NCBI GenBank assembly: GCA_005808475.1
Contig: SYLY01000267.1
Span: 1-62,752 of the forward strand
DNA length: 62,752 bases
Source of the DNA: Acidobacteriota bacterium
GTDB taxonomy: Bacteria > Acidobacteriota > Terriglobia > Bryobacterales > Bryobacteraceae
Direction of reading: 5' to 3'
Part shown: positions 49,529 through 58,987 of the stretch, in pieces
How positions within the stretch are numbered: position 1 is the first letter of the stretch
Layout of the letters: every line of letters begins with the position of its first letter
The notes under the pieces: generated by a model
Seen by the model: only the letters and a program-made list of their open reading frames with translations
Database searches by the model: none
What the model was told of the DNA's origin: nothing
Translations under genes and position numbers: made by a program

Positions 49529-52500
49529 ATGAGCATGATAGCCATCCGGGTCTCGATACTGGCCGCGTTGGCCGCCGAAGCGATCTTCGCGCAGGCGACG
49601 CTGGGAAGCGCCGCGGTGAGCGGAACCGTCCGCGATGGCTCCGGCGCCGTCATCGGCGGAGCGCAAGTGGTGCTCACCGAAACCGCGCGGAGCCTCGTCC
49701 GCACCACCGATACCAATGAATCGGGCCTGTTCCTGTTTCCCACCGTGCCCTCCGGCTCGTTCGACCTTCGCGTTAGCAAGCCGGGCTTTCAGGCGCGCGC
49801 GATGCGCGGCATCGTGGTGGAGGTGGGCCAACGGGCGACCTTGGACGTGGTGCTCGAACTCGGCGAGGTCTCCACCGTGGTGGACGTGAGCGCGGGCGGG
49901 ATCACCAAGCTCGAAACGGAATCGAACACGATCGGCACCGTGGTGGATTCGGCGCGCGTCGACGCTCTGCCGCTGAACGGCCGCAACTTCCTGCAACTCG
50001 CGCTATTGGCGGCCGGTTCGAACGAGACGCCGGGCCGCGCCAACGCCGCGTCGCAGACCGGCCACAACAATCGCACCATCTCGATCGCGGGCAATCAGGG
50101 CATCCACACTGGATATCTGGTGAACGGAATCGTGGCTCGCGGCACTCGCTCGGCGGAACTCACGTTGAATCTGTCGGTGGCGAGCATCGACCAGTTCAAG
50201 GTGCAGCAGTCGTTCTTCATGCCCGATCAGGGACCGAATCCGGGCCTGGTGAACGTGACCACCAAGGGCGGCGGCAATTCGTTTCACGGCCAGGCGTTCG
50301 AGTTCGTGCGCAACGAGATCTTCGATGCGCGCAGCTTCTTCGCGCCGGGCCCGGAGAAGCTGCATCGCAATCAGTTCGGAGCCGCGCTCGGTGGTCCTGT
50401 CGTGAAGAACCGGGTGTGGTTCCACGGCAATTTCGAGATCCAGCGCGACATCACGGCGTTCGCGGCGCGAGCCTACACGCCGTCGCAAGCGATGTTCGGG
50501 GGCGACCTGCGCGAGGTGCTCCCCCGGCCCATTCACGATCCACAGACGTTCAACGCGGCCACGGGAACACGCATGCCGTTCGCCGGCAATGTGATCCCTC
50601 CGGCGCGCATCAACCCGGTTTCGAGGAACCTGCTGAAGTACTATCTGCCGGGCAGCAGCCTGGCGCAGCGTCCGCAGAACCTCTCGCTGAATCCTCGCAA
50701 CACGGCGAACGAGGATCAATGGGGAGTGCGCGTGGACGCGTCTCTCGGTCCGAAGCAGACGCTGTTCGGCCAGTTCCTCACGGTGGATTCGCCGCTCGTC
50801 AACGCGGGCCTGTTCCCATTGACCGGCGCCTTCTATCCGAACGAAACGCAGCTCGCCATGATGCAACACACCTGGGCGCTGCGGCCGAACCTGGTCAACA
50901 CGGTCCGCGCCGGATTCGCGCGCAGCCTCGCGTTCTTCAGTAACGAAGGCAAGACCGCCGGTCCCGTTCTGAAGGAAGTCGGCGTCACCAACACGCTGGA
51001 CGATCGCGGCATCTCGGCGGTGAACCTCCAGGAGTACGCCGGATTCGGACGCGCCAACGGCGACCTCGGCAACATCGACAACGTCTACCAACTGGACCAG
51101 GGAACCAATTGGGTGCGCGGCCGCCACAACTTCCAGTTCGGCGTGGGCGTGCGTTATTACCGAACCTGGCAGCAGAACGCCAACGCGGCGGCGCTCGGCG
51201 CGCTCGGCTATCAACGGTCGTTCACGGCGCAGCTCCAGCGCGACGCGCAGGGCCGCTACTCCACGGTCGCCAACACCGGCGACGCCTTCGCCGACTTCCT
51301 GCTCGGCATCCACACCACCGCGTCGATGCGCGGCCTGCCGCTGCTGCCGTATCGTTTCACGCAGGCGACGCCCTACTGGCAGGACACCTGGAAGCTGACG
51401 CCCGGATTCACCGTGAACTGGGGAATCTCGTGGTTCAAGGCCACCGTCCCGAATCCACAGAAGTGGGCGCGCGACATGGTGCACTCGTTCGACTATTCGA
51501 CGGGCCTGCTCACCTACGCCGCGCTGGGCGAGATCTCGCCCCAGGTGTTGAAGCCCGACAACAACAACTTCACGCCGCGCCTGGGCTTCGCCTGGAAGCC
51601 GAAGATGCTGCGCGACACCGTGATTCGCGCCGGCGCTGGGATCTACTATGGCGATCAGGCTCTCGGCATCCTGCAGTGGGCGATGGTGGCGCCGCCCATC
51701 TCCGACGCGATCGATATCAACAACCCGGTCACCAATCCGGTTCCCACGTACTTCCTCGGGCTCAACACGTTCCCCGCGATACCCAGGCGGCCCCTCGACA
51801 AGAACTTCGCGGCCACAGTCCAGAACGCGGCGCCATTCCTGTTCAACGACTCCTCGCGGAGTCCGTACATGCAACAGTGGAACTTTTCGATCCAGCACTC
51901 GTTGAAGGGCGGCGACGTGCTCGAACTGGTCTACATGGGCAACGGCAACCACAATCTGCAAAGCCGGTACGACGTCAACCAGTGCCGGCTCGAGGCGGAC
52001 CTGCGTTGCGACAATTCGACGCGCCGCTACTCGCGCTACACCAGCCTGCTGAAGATGGACTTCCCGGCGAACGCCACCTATCACGCCGCGATCGCCAAGT
52101 ACGACCGCCGCTTCGCCGCGGGGCTCGCCTTCCGCTTCGAGTACACCTTGGCCAAGGCGCTCTCCGACATCTCCGAGGGCGAGGCGCAATTCGCCTTCTG
52201 CCGCCGGTGCGAGAAAGGCCCCACGGCCTTCGACGTGCGTCATCGCGGCGTGGTGAGCGCGATTTACGAACTTCCGTTCGGCAAGGGCCGCCGCTTCGCC
52301 GGGTCAATTCCCAGGGCCGCCGATTTCGCGATCGGCGGGTGGACCGCCACCGGCATCGCGACCCTCCAAACCGGCGCCGCCTATCCTCTCACCGCGCCTA
52401 ACCAGACAGGCAGCGTCTTCGCCGACTCGCGTCCGAATCGCACGTGCGACGGCCGCGACGACGCGCTTGCGGGCAACCTGCGCAACAACGGGTTCCGCCA

Positions 52501-52783
52501 GTTCCGCACGGACTGCTTCGCGACGCCGCGGAGCGGCTTCTTCGGCAACACGGGGCGCAATGTGTTGAACGCTCCCGGCGTTAACAACTTCGATCTGGGC
52601 GTACACAAGTTCTTCCCCATCACCGAGTCGATCCGGTTCCAGTTCCGGCTCGAGATGTTCAACGCGTTGAACCACGCGCAGTTCGGTCAGCCCGTGGCGC
52701 TGTCGAGTTCTCCCAACTTCGGGATCGTCACCGGCACGCGCGCGCCTCGCCTGATTCAGTTGGGCGGCAAGATCCTGTTCTGA
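49529..52783 (+). CDS. Oar-like TonB-dependent receptor
   Basis: Outer-membrane protein of 1084 residues. Two in-frame ATGs (49529 and 49535) open a signal peptide (VSILAALAAEAIFAQA). The regulatory-like beta-sandwich (AVSGTVRDGSGAVIGGAQVV, GSFDLRVSKPGFQARAM) is followed by the plug (VDALPLNGRNFLQLALLAAG) and a barrel with repeated girdle motifs, ending RAPRLIQLGGKILF. The divergent neighbour is a polysaccharide-export ATPase. An ExbD gene follows after 42 bp, which may supply part of its energy-coupling system. Confidence 0.9.
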   Translation: MSMIAIRVSILAALAAEAIFAQATLGSAAVSGTVRDGSGAVIGGAQVVLTETARSLVRTTDTNESGLFLFPTVPSGSFDLRVSKPGFQARAMRGIVVEVGQRATLDVVLELGEVSTVVDVSAGGITKLETESNTIGTVVDSARVDALPLNGRNFLQLALLAAGSNETPGRANAASQTGHNNRTISIAGNQGIHTGYLVNGIVARGTRSAELTLNLSVASIDQFKVQQSFFMPDQGPNPGLVNVTTKGGGNSFHGQAFEFVRNEIFDARSFFAPGPEKLHRNQFGAALGGPVVKNRVWFHGNFEIQRDITAFAARAYTPSQAMFGGDLREVLPRPIHDPQTFNAATGTRMPFAGNVIPPARINPVSRNLLKYYLPGSSLAQRPQNLSLNPRNTANEDQWGVRVDASLGPKQTLFGQFLTVDSPLVNAGLFPLTGAFYPNETQLAMMQHTWALRPNLVNTVRAGFARSLAFFSNEGKTAGPVLKEVGVTNTLDDRGISAVNLQEYAGFGRANGDLGNIDNVYQLDQGTNWVRGRHNFQFGVGVRYYRTWQQNANAAALGALGYQRSFTAQLQRDAQGRYSTVANTGDAFADFLLGIHTTASMRGLPLLPYRFTQATPYWQDTWKLTPGFTVNWGISWFKATVPNPQKWARDMVHSFDYSTGLLTYAALGEISPQVLKPDNNNFTPRLGFAWKPKMLRDTVIRAGAGIYYGDQALGILQWAMVAPPISDAIDINNPVTNPVPTYFLGLNTFPAIPRRPLDKNFAATVQNAAPFLFNDSSRSPYMQQWNFSIQHSLKGGDVLELVYMGNGNHNLQSRYDVNQCRLEADLRCDNSTRRYSRYTSLLKMDFPANATYHAAIAKYDRRFAAGLAFRFEYTLAKALSDISEGEAQFAFCRRCEKGPTAFDVRHRGVVSAIYELPFGKGRRFAGSIPRAADFAIGGWTATGIATLQTGAAYPLTAPNQTGSVFADSRPNRTCDGRDDALAGNLRNNGFRQFRTDCFATPRSGFFGNTGRNVLNAPGVNNFDLGVHKFFPITESIRFQFRLEMFNALNHAQFGQPVALSSSPNFGIVTGTRAPRLIQLGGKILF

Positions 52784-52825
52784 CACCGCGGGAACATCCG
52801 CCGCCGGCGTGGAGTCCAACGGGAC

Positions 52826-53224
52826 ATGGCGATGCAACTCGACAACTCCCGGCCCTCCATCAACGTGACGCCGCTCATCGACGTGCTGTTGGTGCTCCTG
52901 ATCATCTTTCTGATCATCACTCCCACGGAACCCGTGGGGTTGAACGCCCGCCTTCCGCAAGAGAGCAGCGACAGCGCGCCCCGTCCGCCGTCGAACGACG
53001 TGGTGATCCAGACTCGGAAGGATCGTTCCGTTTGGATCAACCAACAGCCCGTCGCGGATGGCGAACTCGACGCGAGGCTGCGCGCGGTGGCGGCGATGCG
53101 GCCGAACGGAGTGGTGTTCCTGCATGGCGCCAAGGGCCTCGAGTTCGGCGACGTGGCGCGCGTGATGGACGCCGCCCGCGGAGCCGGACTGTTTCAGGTG
53201 GCGCTGGTAACGGCGGAACTCTGA
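52826..53224 (+). CDS. exbD: ExbD/TolR biopolymer transport protein
   Basis: Inner-membrane protein of 132 residues. One transmembrane helix near the N-terminus (VTPLIDVLLVLLIIFLIITP) carries the essential Asp of ExbD/TolR, which conducts protons with ExbB. The periplasmic part has the usual QTRKDRSVWINQQPV and VVFLHGAKGLEFGDVARVMD. It lies 42 bp after a TonB receptor, but neither exbB nor tonB is present in the window. The 3' end overlaps the convergent lgt gene by 31 bp. Confidence 0.9.
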   Translation: MAMQLDNSRPSINVTPLIDVLLVLLIIFLIITPTEPVGLNARLPQESSDSAPRPPSNDVVIQTRKDRSVWINQQPVADGELDARLRAVAAMRPNGVVFLHGAKGLEFGDVARVMDAARGAGLFQVALVTAEL

Positions 53225-53991
53225 TCGCGCCGCGCGACGAGCAGCCAAACCCCGAGCAGCACCAGACCGGCCGAGATCCACTGGGCGGTCGTCAGCGGCC
53301 CGCCGGCCGGATTCGGCTGCGCGTGGAAGCGAACGAACTCGATCGCGAATCGAGCCACGCCGGTCAGCACCAGATACAGGCCCATCACCGAACCCGGCCG
53401 GCGCACCGCGCCGAAGCGGAGATAGAGGATGGCGAACACGGCGAGCCCCATCACGGCCTCGTACAACTGCGACGGATGGACGGGCACGTTCAGCGGAACT
53501 CCCGTCAGTTCGAACGCCTCGGGCGACGTGAATCGCACGGCCCAGGGCCTTTCGCAAAGATCGCCCCAGCAACAGCCGGCGGCGAAGCAGCCGATCCGGC
53601 CGATCGCCTGGCCGATCACGAGCCCGGGCGCGTAAGCGTCCAGCGTAGCGGCGATGGGAAGCGCCGCGCTTCGCAGGAACCAGTATCCGGCGCCGAGCGC
53701 GCAGATCAGCCCTCCGAAGAACACGCCGCCCGCCTGCAACGTGGCCAAGCTCAGGATCTGGCCGGGATTGGCCGCGTAATAAGGAAAGTCGACCACGAAC
53801 ATCAACAGCTTGGCGCCGAGCAGCCCGGCCAACGCGCCATACACGGCGATGTTGGAAACCTTCTCGGGATCCAGCCCCGAACGCCGGGCGAGCTTACCGG
53901 TGATCCAAAGCGCCACCAGGAAGCCGAGCGCCACCATCACGCCATAGGTGGGCAGATAGAAGCCGCCGATCTGAAAGATCTTGGGGAACAC
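53194..53991 (-). CDS. lgt: Prolipoprotein diacylglyceryl transferase
   Basis: Polytopic inner-membrane enzyme of 265 residues that attaches diacylglycerol to the lipobox Cys of prelipoproteins. The signature is GRIGCFAAGCCWGD, and LQAGGVFFGGLICAL, VPVHPSQLYEAVMGL and RFAIEFVR match other conserved segments. The GTG start directly follows the lspA stop, so the two lipoprotein-processing enzymes are made together. BamD in this window is one likely client. Confidence 0.95.
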   Translation of the reverse strand: MFPKIFQIGGFYLPTYGVMVALGFLVALWITGKLARRSGLDPEKVSNIAVYGALAGLLGAKLLMFVVDFPYYAANPGQILSLATLQAGGVFFGGLICALGAGYWFLRSAALPIAATLDAYAPGLVIGQAIGRIGCFAAGCCWGDLCERPWAVRFTSPEAFELTGVPLNVPVHPSQLYEAVMGLAVFAILYLRFGAVRRPGSVMGLYLVLTGVARFAIEFVRFHAQPNPAGGPLTTAQWISAGLVLLGVWLLVARRDQSSAVTSAT

Positions 53992-54486
53992 TCAGACCGC
54001 CGCTTTCTTACGCCAGCTCTCCGACAGCGCTTCCAGCAGCATCAGGATCGCCCCGCAAGTGATCGCGGCGTCGGCCACGTTGAACGTCGCCCAATGATAA
54101 CCGGCGATTTGGAAGTCGAGAAAATCGGTCACCGAGCCGCGCATGACTCGATCATACACGTTGCCCGCCGCGCCGCCGAGAACCAATACCAGAGCGGCTT
54201 CGGTGAGCTTTGCCGGGGTCCCGGCCGTCTTCCACAGCATCAAAGCCACGGCGCCCATCATCAGACACGACAATCCGATCAGCACCACGGTGCGCAGCCA
54301 CAGGCTCGCCTCGGCGAGCAGACTGAACGCCATGCCGCGATTCTCGGAATGAATGATGTTGAAAAACCCGGGAATCACCTCCCAGACGTCGAACGCGGAG
54401 ATGCTGGCGTCGACCCAGACCTTGGTCAGGCGGTCGGCGAGAAAGATCGCGGCCGAGCAGCCGTAGACCGCGGCGCGCCGCCTCAT
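53992..54486 (-). CDS. lspA: Signal peptidase II (lipoprotein)
   Basis: Inner-membrane aspartyl protease of 164 residues with four predicted helices. The conserved boxes are FLADRLTKVWV, IIHSENRGMAFSLL, GGAAGNVYDRVMRGSVTDFLDF with the first catalytic Asp, and FNVADAAITCGAIL with the second. The ATG overlaps the ileS stop, the common ileS-lspA order. It cleaves prolipoprotein signal peptides after Lgt has acted. Confidence 0.95.
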   Translation of the reverse strand: MRRRAAVYGCSAAIFLADRLTKVWVDASISAFDVWEVIPGFFNIIHSENRGMAFSLLAEASLWLRTVVLIGLSCLMMGAVALMLWKTAGTPAKLTEAALVLVLGGAAGNVYDRVMRGSVTDFLDFQIAGYHWATFNVADAAITCGAILMLLEALSESWRKKAAV

Positions 54487-57314
54487 ACGGCGGGCGAACC
54501 CGCGATCTCGTCCACCGCCGCGGCGCAAGGAGCGCAAATCGTGGGATAGGATGACGCCGATCCCACCGAGGTCCGGTACTTCCAACAACGCTCGCACTTC
54601 ACGCCGTCGGCGGGGTGCACATGCACGGAGACGCTCGCCTCCGCGCACCCCTCCAACTCCACTTGCGAAACGATGAACAGGGAGGACAGTTGGTCGCGAT
54701 ACTTCTCGAGCAGCGGCAACAGATCGCCGCCGGCCTTCAAGTTCACTTTCGCCTCGAGCGATGCGCCGATCACCTTCTCCCGCCGCGCGATCTCGAGGCT
54801 CTTCAGCACGGTGTCGCGCACCTCGATCAACCGGTCCCAATTGGCGGCTCGCTGGCGATGGCTGGCGTCGATGCCACCCACCAGTTCGGCCGGTTCCGGG
54901 AACAGGGCCAGATGGACGCTATCGGTCTCGCCGGCCTGCTTTCGGAGATGCGCCCAGGCCTCCTCCGTCGTGAACGTGAGGACCGGAGCCATCAACCGCA
55001 GCAGGGCGTGGGTGATTCGGTAAAGCGCCGTCTGCGCGCTACGCCGGGCGCTGGAACGCGGCGCGGATGTGTAGAGCCGGTCCTTGAGCACGTCGAAATA
55101 GATCGAACTCAGATCGACGGTGGCGAAATTGTAGAGCGCCTGATAGGCCCGGTGGAACGCGAAGTCGGAATAGAAGCCGCGGCATCGCGACACCAGATTC
55201 TCGGTGCGCAACAGGATCCACTGGTCGATCTCCTCCATCTCCGCCGCCGGAACCGCATCGGCGGCCGGATCGAAGTCGTGCAGATTTCCCAGCGCGTAGC
55301 GGAACGTGTTCCGCATCTTCCGGTAAGCTTCCGACAGCCGCGCCAGTATGGTGTCGGACAGGCGAACGTCCTCCCAAAACTCCACCGACGCGACCCACAG
55401 CCGCAACACTTCGGCGCCGTATTGTTTGATGATCTTCTCGGGCTCGATCGTGTTGCCCAGCGACTTGGACATCGCGCGGCCCTCGCCGTCCAGCGTCCAA
55501 CCGTTGGTGGCGCATTCCTGGTACGGAGCGCCGTCCTTCAAGCCCACGCCGACCAGCAGCGAACTGTGGAACCAGCCCCGGTACTGATCGCCCCCCTCGA
55601 GATAGAGCTGCGACGGCCAGGTCAAATCCCACTTCCCGTTCAGCACGGCCAGGTGGCTGGAACCGGAATCGAACCAGACGTCGAGGATGTCGCTTTCCTT
55701 GGAGAACTCGGCCGCGCCGCACTTGGCGCACACGGTTCCTTCCGGGAGCAGTTCGGCGGCCGATTTCTCATACCAGATGTCGGCGCTGTGAACGGCGAAC
55801 TGATCCACCACGTGATCGAGCACGCGCTTTTCGGTCAGCTTCTCGCCGCATGCGTCGCAGGAGAAGACCGTGATCGGAACGCCCCAGACGCGCTGGCGCG
55901 AGATACACCAGTCGGGCCGCGTCGCGATCATGTTGTAGATGCGCTCCTCGCCCCAACCGGGCATCCACTTGATGCGGCGGATGGCATCGAGCGCGCGCTC
56001 GCGCAGTCCGTTGCGCTCCATCCCGATGAACCACTGCTCCGTGCCGCGAAAGATAGTCGGCTTGCGGCAACGCCAGCAGTGCGGATAGGAATGCGAGATC
56101 GTCTTCTGGGCGAGCAAGGCGCCTTGCCGCGTAAGGATCTCCACCACCAGCGGATTGGCCTCCCACACGGCCTTGCCCACGAGTTCTTCCGGCAGACGGC
56201 CCTTGGCGTTCTCGACGTGATAGAGCCGCCCCGCGCCGTCCACCGGGCAGTAAACATCAATGCCGTACTGGATGCCCACCACGTAGTCTTCGTGGCCATG
56301 GCCCGGCGCCGTATGCACCGCGCCCGTTCCCTGCTCTAGCGTGACGTGATCGCCGAGGATGCCCGGTGAATCGCGTTCGATGAACGGGTGGCGGAACACC
56401 GCGCCTTCGATGCGAGCGCCTGGGAACGTTGCGATCGTAACGGGCTCGGCCCATCCGCACGCGCTCGCCGTGGCGGCCACCAAATCCGACGCGACCAGAT
56501 ACACGTCACCGCCAACGTCCACCGCCGAGTATTCGAACTTGGGGTGATAGCAGATCGCCATGTTCGCCGTGATGGTCCACGGAGTGGTGGTCCAGATCAC
56601 CGCATGCACGGTCCGCCCGCCCAGCGCCGGATCCACGGCGGCTGGATCGGAGGTCATCGCGAAGCGGACCCAGATCGAAGTGCTGGAATGATTTTCGTAT
56701 TCGACTTCCGCCTCGGCCAGCGCGGTGCGGCAGCTCATGCACCAGTTGACGGGCTTGAGCCCCTTGTAGACATATCCCTTATCCAGGAAGTCGACGAAGG
56801 CCCGCGCGATGACGGCCTGATATTCGGGCGACATGGTGAGATAAGGACGATCCCAGTCGGCGAACACTCCCAGCCGGATGAAGTCCTTCTTTTGCAAGTC
56901 GACGAACTTTTGCGCGTACTCGCGGCAGGCGCGCCGGATCTGCGCGGGCGTCATGTCGCGCTTCCTGGCGCCGAGTTGCGTGTCGACCTTGATTTCGATC
57001 GGCAACCCGTGGCAGTCCCAGCCCGGCACATAGGGCGAATCGAAGCCGGCCATCGTCTTCGACTTGACGATGAAGTCCTTCAACGTCTTGTTGAACGCGT
57101 GCCCGAGATGAATGTTGCCGTTCGCGTAAGGCGGACCGTCGTGCAACACGTAGCGGGGCCGTCCGGCGGAAACCTCGCGAATCCGCGCATAGAGGTTCGC
57201 CTCCGCCCACTTTTCGAGCATTTTCGGCTCGGCGGACGGAAGGTTCGCCTTCATCGGGAAATCCGTCTTCGGGAGGTTGACGGTGTTTTTCAGGTCGAGC
57301 GGAGTGGATTCCAT
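54483..57314 (-). CDS. ileS: Isoleucyl-tRNA synthetase
   Basis: Class I synthetase of 943 residues from ATG 57314 (MESTPLDLKNTVNLPKTDFP, normal family start). The HIGH motif is PYANGNIHLGH at 62-72, the KMSKS motif is MSKSLGN at 615-621, and the CP1 editing domain lies between. The C-terminus has the zinc knuckle CERCWKYR ... CAPC. It charges tRNA(Ile) and edits valine. It heads the ileS-lspA-lgt operon and diverges from the NYN-domain gene across 99 bp. Confidence 0.97.
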   Translation of the reverse strand: MESTPLDLKNTVNLPKTDFPMKANLPSAEPKMLEKWAEANLYARIREVSAGRPRYVLHDGPPYANGNIHLGHAFNKTLKDFIVKSKTMAGFDSPYVPGWDCHGLPIEIKVDTQLGARKRDMTPAQIRRACREYAQKFVDLQKKDFIRLGVFADWDRPYLTMSPEYQAVIARAFVDFLDKGYVYKGLKPVNWCMSCRTALAEAEVEYENHSSTSIWVRFAMTSDPAAVDPALGGRTVHAVIWTTTPWTITANMAICYHPKFEYSAVDVGGDVYLVASDLVAATASACGWAEPVTIATFPGARIEGAVFRHPFIERDSPGILGDHVTLEQGTGAVHTAPGHGHEDYVVGIQYGIDVYCPVDGAGRLYHVENAKGRLPEELVGKAVWEANPLVVEILTRQGALLAQKTISHSYPHCWRCRKPTIFRGTEQWFIGMERNGLRERALDAIRRIKWMPGWGEERIYNMIATRPDWCISRQRVWGVPITVFSCDACGEKLTEKRVLDHVVDQFAVHSADIWYEKSAAELLPEGTVCAKCGAAEFSKESDILDVWFDSGSSHLAVLNGKWDLTWPSQLYLEGGDQYRGWFHSSLLVGVGLKDGAPYQECATNGWTLDGEGRAMSKSLGNTIEPEKIIKQYGAEVLRLWVASVEFWEDVRLSDTILARLSEAYRKMRNTFRYALGNLHDFDPAADAVPAAEMEEIDQWILLRTENLVSRCRGFYSDFAFHRAYQALYNFATVDLSSIYFDVLKDRLYTSAPRSSARRSAQTALYRITHALLRLMAPVLTFTTEEAWAHLRKQAGETDSVHLALFPEPAELVGGIDASHRQRAANWDRLIEVRDTVLKSLEIARREKVIGASLEAKVNLKAGGDLLPLLEKYRDQLSSLFIVSQVELEGCAEASVSVHVHPADGVKCERCWKYRTSVGSASSYPTICAPCAAAVDEIAGSPAV

Positions 57315-57384
57315 TTTCGAAGCGGACCGGCGGGGGGATTTCCTCCATGGTAGCAGCCGCGCCGGAGAGCCGCGGAGCGGATCC

Positions 57385-57413
57385 GTTGGTGATATGCTTA
57401 GTAAGCGAAAATC
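57385..57413 (+). promoter_or_regulatory. Putative extended -10 promoter of the NYN-domain gene
   Basis: TGATATGCT (57391-57399) is an extended -10 type element about 15 bp before the ATG at 57414. There is no ribosome-binding site of note, so the mRNA leader would be very short. Confidence 0.3.
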
Positions 57414-58754
57414 ATGGCACGCGACACAGCGGTCTTCTACGACATCGAGAATCTGGTGGCGGGCTATTCGAAGGAGTATGTGGACGACCTCTCGCTGCGG
57501 GAGATCGTGCGCCGCATCCGGGAGAAGCTGCCCGACAGCCAGATCGCGGTGCAACGCGCGTATGCCAACTGGAGCAGCCACGCCCTCGCCGCTCTCCGGA
57601 AGGAACTGTCGGAGTTGGGCATAGAACCGGTGCAGGTTTTCGGATTCAACTTCGATGGGAAGAAGAACGCCTCCGACCTCGAACTGGTGATCGACGCGAT
57701 CGACTTGGCCTACTCGCGGCCGGCCATCCTCAACTATGTGATCGTCTCGGGGGATGGCGGCTTCGCTTCGCTGGCGAAAAAGCTCCATGAGTATGGCAAG
57801 ACGGTGGTCGGATGCGCGCGCCAGGAGGCAACCAGCAACGTCTTCCGCAACGTGTGCGACGACTTCGTGTTCATTCCGGAGGTTCCGCTCTCGAAGCCGG
57901 TTCCTCCCAAGCCGCCCTCGCCCCCCAAGTCCGCGCCCGTGGCTGCGCCGCCAGCCGCCGCTCCGGTTGCTTCCGGAGAGCCGTCCCGCCGGTTCCAAAC
58001 GATCGCGCGGGCCGCGCCGCCCAAGCCGTGCGGATCCCAGGCCGAGTTGCTGGAACAGTCCCGCCTCGTGTTCGCCGAACTGGCCGTGAACGCGGATTGG
58101 AAGGCCGAACTGTCCGGAGGCGTTTTCCTGGCGGTTGTCAAAGAGATGCTCCGGTTCACGATTCCCGGGCTTCAGGAAGCGCTCACCGGATACGCGAAGT
58201 TCCGCGACGCCGTGCAGTGCATGGCGGCAGGCACGCCGATTTGCCTGGCCGAGAAAGCGAAGGGCGACTTTCGCCTCTTCGCGCGCGTTGGCCTACCGCA
58301 GGGAGCCGCGCTTCAACCCGATCTGCCGGCCTTGCGGGTCGACTCGGTGGAAGGCTACCGTTCGTTGCTGGCGGGATCCAACCCATCCACGGCGTTGCCC
58401 GCCGCTCCGTCGCTGTTGCGTATCGCTCGAGCGTTGCCGGCGATCCGGCCGCGCGACTGCAAGCTGCCGGAGTTGATCGCGAAGGTAACCGCCGCAAGTT
58501 CCGAGCCGGAAGGCACGGTCAAACAGACGCTGTTCGCGGCGGCGGACTGCTTCTGGAGAGTTCCCGGTCCCACCAGCGCGGATCAGCTTTTTACGCTCAA
58601 GGACGACGTGGATACGGCGGGCCGGGTGTTGGAAGTGCTTCGGGGGACGTGCCGGGGCCGGCTCGCGCAGGTGCTCGAGCCGCTCGGCATGACGCCGGAC
58701 GAGGCCATCCTCGCCGAAATCGCGCCGTTCGCGGCGGAGCAGGCCGGAGTCTGA
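57414..58754 (+). CDS. NYN-domain (PIN-like) protein with OST-HTH/LOTUS-like C-terminus
   Basis: Protein of 446 residues. Residues 1-155 are a NYN (LabA/DUF88) nuclease-like domain: AVFYDIENLVAGYS with the first acidic residue, GKKNASDLELVIDAIDLAY, and YVIVSGDGGFASLAKKLHEY with the second acidic pair. A Pro-rich linker follows. The region at about 210-285 (LSGGVFLAVVKEMLRFTIPG, FRDAVQCMAAGTPICLAEKA) resembles an OST-HTH/LOTUS domain. The last 100 residues are helical. Proteins of this design may cut or bind RNA; the substrate is unknown. It stands alone between ileS and a small-ORF unit. Confidence 0.82.
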   Translation: MARDTAVFYDIENLVAGYSKEYVDDLSLREIVRRIREKLPDSQIAVQRAYANWSSHALAALRKELSELGIEPVQVFGFNFDGKKNASDLELVIDAIDLAYSRPAILNYVIVSGDGGFASLAKKLHEYGKTVVGCARQEATSNVFRNVCDDFVFIPEVPLSKPVPPKPPSPPKSAPVAAPPAAAPVASGEPSRRFQTIARAAPPKPCGSQAELLEQSRLVFAELAVNADWKAELSGGVFLAVVKEMLRFTIPGLQEALTGYAKFRDAVQCMAAGTPICLAEKAKGDFRLFARVGLPQGAALQPDLPALRVDSVEGYRSLLAGSNPSTALPAAPSLLRIARALPAIRPRDCKLPELIAKVTAASSEPEGTVKQTLFAAADCFWRVPGPTSADQLFTLKDDVDTAGRVLEVLRGTCRGRLAQVLEPLGMTPDEAILAEIAPFAAEQAGV

Positions 58755-58773
58755 ATCCGCGCCGTTGAATTTT

Positions 58774-58863
58774 ACAATCGAGTTTGCAACGCTTTCCCGG
58801 CCACGAATCACTTCTAGTCGGGTCCACCTCGGAACCCGGAAACGACCACACTCGGAGGAGACC
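58774..58863 (+). promoter_or_regulatory. Putative promoter and leader of the small-ORF/TPR unit
   Basis: TACAAT (58774-58779) is a near-consensus -10 in a short AT-rich spot just after the NYN stop; the -35 region is weak. The leader contains CGGGT/ACCCG, which can form a short hairpin, then GGAGGAG 4 bp before the small ORF. Confidence 0.4.
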
Positions 58864-58986
58864 ATGTCGACCACAGCGGCGGCGGCGGGAGCGATGTCCC
58901 GTCCAACCTCGCCCATTGTCAAAACGATTTCGCATATTGCCTGGCTGGAGATGCCGTCGTGGCAATTCCGGCAGGTGGAGGACTGA
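58864..58986 (+). CDS. Small ORF of 40 residues upstream of the TPR-like gene
   Basis: Starts at ATG 58864 with a strong ribosome-binding site (GGAGGAG) and ends 1 bp before the next ATG. The peptide (MSTTAAAAGAMSRPTSPIVK, then TISHIAWLEMPSWQFRQVED) has no recognised family, no membrane helix and no cysteine. The good start signal and stop-start coupling suggest it is translated, either as a small protein or as a coupling leader peptide. The family is unknown. Confidence 0.5.
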   Translation: MSTTAAAAGAMSRPTSPIVKTISHIAWLEMPSWQFRQVED

Positions 58987-58987
58987 C

